DNA from: Trichomonas vaginalis G3
Taxonomy: Eukaryota; Parabasalia; Trichomonadida; Trichomonadidae
DNA: 64,000 nt
Direction: 5' to 3'
Assembly (NCBI RefSeq): GCF_026262505.1
Contig: NC_067203.1
Coordinates: 25,649,411-25,713,410 of the forward strand
Below are positions 59,447 to 64,000 of the stretch, piece by piece. Position 1 is the stretch's first letter. Every line of letters begins with the position of its first letter. A model generated the notes under the pieces. That model had not been told where the DNA came from. It saw nothing but the letters and a program-made list of their open reading frames with translations, and did not search any database. A program made the position numbers and the translations under genes.

Positions 59447-60573
59447 ATGACAGATGAGTTTCTATTTCAAGACAATAAGAACCATACTGTCTGTATAAAT
59501 CCAACAAAAGGAACTTTAAACGAGAAACCTATAAATGAACTTCTTTTGAAAGCAGATGTTGACAACAAAGCTGACAAAGAATATGTAGACGATGCAATAG
59601 CAAAAGAAGAAGAAAGAGCTAACAATGCTTATGCAACAAAAGAACATACTCATCCTGAACTAGCAGACAAAACATATGTTGACAATAAAATGTCAAGTGA
59701 AGTGACGAGAGCTGAAAACGAATATTCTAAAAAGACTCATACACATTCTATATCTGAAATAACAGACTTACAAGAAACCTTAAACAGTAAAAGTGCCGTT
59801 GGACATACACATACCATTGCAAATATTACAAACTTACAAGAAACCTTAAACAGTAAAAGTGACGTTGGACATACACATACCATTGCAAATATTACAAACT
59901 TACAAGAAACCTTAAACAGGAAAAGTGACGTTGGACATACACATACAAGTTTTACAACTGTTGCTATAGAAAGTATTGAAGGAACGGTTGAAGAAACTGG
60001 TGGGGATGTATTATATTGTAAACCTCCTAACTTTCCACAAGGTTTAACATCGGATGACGACATAACGACGATGAGAAACATTAGATGTAAAGATGTTTAT
60101 GTCATGAAGGATGAACATAATATTAAATTCACTGCTCAAGATTTATATGACAAGAAAGCAGACAAAACAGAGCTTCAAACATTAAAGACAGAAATACTTC
60201 AAACATTATATCCTATAGGCTCTATTTATACGTCAATGAACTCAACAATCCAGAAACAGTTCTTGGTTTTGGAACTTGGACTCAAATAGTCGACAGGTTT
60301 TTGTATTGTGCAAACTCTTCAAAGGAAACAGGTGGAAGTAAAACGATTTCAGGTGAAAATTTACCTGCACACAGTCACTACATAGATTTAAGTACATCTC
60401 AAGCAGGTTGGCATAAGCATAAATTTTGGGATTGGTCAGCAATGACAAAAGGTAAAGGATATGATGTTAAAGACAACGTTCAGTTTGCTATAAATTGTTT
60501 TGGGGTAACACTCAGGGAGATGGAAACCATACACATCGCGTTTCAGGATATACACAACAACGGGACAAAGTAA
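59447..60573 (+). pseudogene. Tail-fibre-like Polinton protein with HTH repeats and collar-like end, broken
   Basis: The protein begins with a short globular part, then a coil-like segment, then repeats of 22 residues with the pattern HTHTI-x-NITNLQETLN-x-KSDVG, familiar from bacteriophage tail fibres. Later comes a segment with SGENLPAHSHYI and AGWHKHKFWDW, typical of phage tail-collar/receptor-binding tips, where His clusters bind metal. Such fibres are trimeric attachment proteins. Its presence in a eukaryotic Polinton suggests capture from a phage or a shared fibre pool. The gene is broken. Confidence 0.65.
59738..59935 (+). repeat. Three tandem 66-bp repeats in the tail-fibre-like gene
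   Basis: Units start at 59738, 59804 and 59870 (each with CATACACAT encoding His-Thr-His), with a partial unit at 59936. Units two and three are almost identical at DNA level, which indicates recent expansion. Confidence 0.9.
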
Positions 60574-60599
60574 AGAATACATGCCACCTTACATGACAG

Positions 60600-61570
60600 T
60601 TTACGCATGGTATAGAATTGCTTAGTCGTCATTTTCAACTTCTTTAGCATATTCGTCAGGAGTTGTCTTATATTTGTTAGGAACTGTCTTTGAAAGTATA
60701 CCACCTTGAACTTTGACAAGTTTGAAACGAGGTCTGACAATAGTAGTTTTATCTTCTGCTTGCAGTGTGTACATTTTGCCATGTTTGCCTAAAACTTCAT
60801 ATAATTTCTTGTATACTTTCTTCTATTTTTACGAACACGAATGTGAGTACCTGTCGGTTCCCATTGTTGTCATAGTCAATAGTATTTTTCAATATGGGTC
60901 GCGTTTAGGTATTTCTATTTTTACTTTGTCACCTTTCTGAAGTTTGAAGCCCGGCATTCTTTCTTGTTTGTCTCTTTTGACTAAATTATTAAATATATAG
61001 TCTTTCTCTAAGTCAGGGTTGTTTTCATTTCTTCGGGGAGTGGTTTCCCAAACCTTTTTGTTTACGGTTATTGTAAATATTTTAAAACTTGTCTCATCTT
61101 TGCCATGGAGAAGTGTCTATATTTGTCGTCATATGACATTTCATTTGCTTCACCACCTTGTGGTTGGTTTAAGTCTCTTAACATTTTTATACAACCGTCA
61201 ATGACACCAAGAGCAGAATGGTTTTGGTCGACAATGAAATATTGGTTTACATTTTTTTGAACGCAGATAGTTTTTTACATCATCTGATTTGAAGAACTTT
61301 CACAGTCAGATGTCAGTTTGTTGGATGGTATTTGTCAACGAATATTGTCAAAGCTGCTAAGATATCTAAAATAGCTTTGGACTGTAATGGTATGGCTTTC
61401 ACAGTATCTTGTGTTTTGACCAAATATTAACCAGTATGGTGGTCATCTTCTCTATACCTCGGAATGTTTTCCAAGATATCCATAAACCAAGCATTTGGTG
61501 TTGAAACTAAAGATTTTTATCATGAGTGCTTTCTTTGTCGCTTTAGAAACATAGGGGTCCTTGTTGGATT
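60600..61570 (-). pseudogene. Polinton integrase-like region, broken
   Basis: On the minus strand, scattered readings include HSALGVIDGCIKMLRDL, resembling the region of retroviral-type integrases of Polintons after the core Asp, and PGFKLQKGDKVKIEIPK, typical of the C-terminal nonspecific DNA-binding domain of such integrases. The gene is badly broken. Identity rests on these two segments and the element type. Confidence 0.5.
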
Positions 61571-61598
61571 CGTCATTTTTTAACCCATAAGAAATGGG

Positions 61599-61992
61599 TT
61601 TATTTGGCGCATTAGCAGGAGTTGCATCCAGATTTTTGCCCGCAGTGGGAACAATAGCCAGAGGTGTATTTGAGTTGGAAGGAAGATTTTGAGTACATTA
61701 GGTATACTTAAAGAGAAAGCACAACCTATTATCAAACTGTACAGAAAAGGTTGGGATGTAGCACGAGATGCAACAAATCTTATTCCAAATCCTGAAACAA
61801 GAGAAAAGTTCAAGGATGGATGGACAATGTAGGAAGACAAGCAGGAAACTATTATAACAAAGCAAATGACTACTATAACCAAGCAGGACACTATATGGAC
61901 CAAGGTGAAAGATTCTTTAACAGAGGATATAACCATGCACAACAATGGGTAAACAATAACCAACCTCAACCGCCTCAAACGTGGGGAATGTA
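61599..61992 (+). pseudogene. Small hydrophobic Polinton protein with Asn/Tyr/Gln-rich tail
   Basis: The reading starts MGLFGALAGVASRFLPAVG, a hydrophobic Gly/Ala-rich helix, and continues to a tail rich in Asn, Tyr and Gln near 61850-61980. The start recalls membrane-lytic minor capsid proteins of adenovirus-like lineages, an inference from composition only. It is broken. Confidence 0.35.
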
Positions 61993-63110
61993 AAGTTTTT
62001 TACTGAGATGAAATGAACAATACAGCATTGAGACAAATGGGCTCAAGATGGATTTGTCGGCTTCCAGCAGTTACACACACGTGTTTGTCAAGTCCTCCCT
62101 ATACCTCAGGAAGTTTTAGACCGACTTAAAAAACCTAAACAACCAGTTGAAAACAAACCAAACTAAAATTTTTTACTGAGATGAAATGACCGAGAGAAGT
62201 TGAAACGTAGATTTGACACCACAAACAAAAAGTTCAGAACCATTGTCAAAACCTGTCAAAGAACTTACAGATGAAGAGAAAAATTCAATAATAGAAAGTG
62301 CCAGGTCTGGAAATACAAACCCTAACTATAAAGTCACTTTTTCATAGAAATGGAACGGCTAGTATCTCAAAAAAGAAACAGACTCTCACAAATAAAATAT
62401 TGAAGTCTGAAGGAGCTTTCGAGACAACAGATGGAAAAGTTTACTTCACTGACAACAGTTCATTATAGAACATCTCATTGACTTAGAGTCGAAATATTCT
62501 AAACTTTACAACAAACACAAAAAGTTGAAAGGAAAACAAAAAGATGGCATATGATATTTTACGAAGATACTAACGACACAACCATACTGCAAGTGAGGTA
62601 AAGTCAGAGGAACCAAAAAGTGACGAAAAACCAATAGAAGAAGGTGAGCCAAAAACTGAAGATAAACCAAAACCAAAGTTTAGTTTGGAAACTACTAAAA
62701 CAAGCCAACCTTCATTAGCTGGTATGGGTTGGCGTCAAAGACTTATGGCAGCAGGCGGTTATGTTAAGTAAAGAAAAAAACATTTTTTTATTTTTATAAA
62801 AATGCCCCCGTATAGAATGGATAGAAAGTCTGCTAGAATAAAAGCAGAGTTGCAAAGATATGGTTGGAGAGTTTCGAAGAATTTTAAATATAGGAAGGGA
62901 AGACCATAAAAGTCTATGACAAACTGGCTGGTCTTCGCTACGAAATGGATTTGGAAACAGCACGTGCAAATTATCCAAACAGACTGGAAAGGTTAGAGGA
63001 AGAGCGTCTTATGGACATGCCTTTCGATGTTACTGAGCCTCAAGTTGAAGGACACGACGGCTTTGCCAGATTCTACTGGAAACATGACGAACAATTGCAT
63101 CTTTGAGAAG
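61993..63110 (+). other. Polinton interior with short charged readings
   Basis: About 1.1 kb of fossil sequence with several short plus-strand readings, including a Lys/Glu/Pro-rich stretch near 62600-62770 ending WRQRLMAAGGYVK and a basic peptide near 62802-62909 (MPPYRMDRKSARIKAEL). None can be assigned. The last part probably belongs to the polymerase gene or a terminal protein. Confidence 0.35.
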
Positions 63111-64000
63111 GAAAAAAGGTAGTGCAGAGGATGGTCATGCTCCATGGAAAGAACAAGATATGCATATGAAAAGTATCGTGAAGTTAGAAGTCAAATTACA
63201 TCTGGTCGAACCTTTACAGTAAACTTTGACGAAGGAAAGAACAAAGAAGGCTTCATGGGAGTACTTGCTGCAATTCAAGACGGAAATAAGAAAGGATACA
63301 ATCTCAGATTGACCATAACAGATTTGGATGGTCACATTTACTATGCAAATGGCAATGTCACAACAGCTGCAAAACTTCTTGACGCTTTCAAGACTACAAA
63401 GAGAGAACAAATGTTTGACTCCGACTCAGATATTTTGAATGCAATTGAAGGAATTGCAAGTGTCAAGTTCGAATGGTACCAACCTAACCCTCAAGCAGTC
63501 AGACAACATGCTGGATACTTCCCGTTCATAAATAAGTCTGACATTGACTTGACAGGTATGGAATTTACAATTCAATTGAAACAATTGTCAATGAACCTTG
63601 TATTCTTACATGTCTCAGGAACTCTGGTCTTGTTACAGAAGAGAAGATGAAGTATCTTGAGTCATGTGTGAAGACAAGGTACATTCTCAGAGGTCAATTG
63701 GCAAAAATTGCACCGTTGGCAAATGTCAATATCCGAGTCAACATACCTACAGCTAAAGGTTCTTCACATGACGATATGTTGTTGACAAAGACTTACCATG
63801 GTTGAAGATTGTAATTGTCCACAACCACTTCATGTTGAACGAAAGTCTTACAAACCCATTGTTCGGAAAAGGCAAGTGCAACATTGTCAGAGCTGTTAAC
63901 ATTCTTTTCGAGAAAGGTTTGTTGGAACCAATTCCAGATGACAAGCTGACAGAAACTTTTGTACCAAAAGACGAAACAAACTTTTCATTGTTAGCAAGAC
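63111..64000 (+). pseudogene. Protein-primed family B DNA polymerase, N-terminal part, broken and cut by window end
   Basis: Readings such as AGYFPFINKSDIDLTGMEF and KIVIVHNHFMLNE match the pattern of the N-terminal region of Polinton polymerases, where a GYFP-INK segment and a HYML/HNHFM segment are characteristic. The catalytic palm lies beyond the window. This enzyme replicates the element using a terminal protein as primer. It is broken like the rest of the copy. Confidence 0.5.

Larger units (their letters stand above)
56574..64000 (+). mobile_element. Polinton (Maverick) element, right copy, broken, runs off the window
   Basis: The tip has an A tract (56574-56590), GGTAGTGGGG and a conserved stem-loop. 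Parts in order: D12 adenine methyltransferase, 43-residue membrane protein, small conserved protein, small Gly-rich hydrophobic protein, an unassigned minus-strand protein, a tail-fibre-like protein, an integrase-like region (minus), a second small hydrophobic protein, short charged proteins, and the start of a protein-primed family B DNA polymerase. Integrase plus this polymerase and terminal repeats define Polintons. At least 7.4 kb is present, out of the 15-20 kb usual for the family. It is broken in well over ten places. Shared parts differ little from the left copy, so it is probably a young fossil. Confidence 0.85.

Overview
The window looks like nuclear DNA of a trichomonad parabasalid (Trichomonas vaginalis or a relative such as Tritrichomonas; the species cannot be fixed from sequence alone). 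It is AT-rich, with long uninterrupted genes and AT-only spacers. Most host genes carry the trichomonad initiator TCA(C/T)(A/T) 3-20 bases before the ATG. Gene content is typical: BspA-like leucine-rich surface proteins, DUF3447-type ankyrin proteins, small R2R3 Myb proteins, giant BEACH proteins and Polinton (Maverick) elements. No introns were recognised.

Layout. Bases 1-1805 hold an AT microsatellite and the truncated end of a Polinton read on the minus strand. Bases 1806-56573 are a host segment. Bases 56574-64000 are the same end of a second Polinton copy, read on the plus strand and running off the window. The two copies share an A/T tract, a conserved terminal stem-loop and the same three-gene tip module: a D12-class adenine methyltransferase and two small proteins. 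The right copy also has recognisable tail-fibre-like, integrase-like and family B DNA polymerase-like parts. It is broken in well over ten places but is very similar to the left copy, so both look recent.

Host genes, left to right: Myb protein (+), MAP2K-like kinase (-), frameshifted ankyrin protein (-), HMG-box-like protein (+), NEDD1-like WD40 protein (-), calcyphosine-like EF-hand protein (-), acidic protein with a ubiquitin-like N-terminus (-), BEACH protein (+), beta-helix surface-protein remnant (-), SMCR8-like DENN protein (+), BEACH-like protein without a BEACH domain (+), GT61 glycosyltransferase (-), ankyrin fragment (-), two divergent and damaged BspA genes (- and +), GT61 fragment and full ankyrin gene (-), tRNA-Asp (+), VPS26 (+), doublecortin-like/P-loop protein with a charged repeat tail (+), and a short TRRAP/Tra1-like pseudokinase (+).

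Several housekeeping genes act in membrane traffic (two BEACH-family proteins, SMCR8-like, VPS26), but each has its own spacing and usually its own initiator, so nothing suggests an operon. The 29-40 kb interval is the dynamic part. A GT61-ankyrin pair is present twice, with opposite members decayed, around two head-to-head BspA genes, one of which seems split by a roughly 300-bp repeat-bearing insertion. The observations most worth a second look are the Polinton tip module and stem-loop, the tail-fibre-like protein, the split BspA gene, the doublecortin-ATPase fusion, and a possible structured RNA upstream of it.
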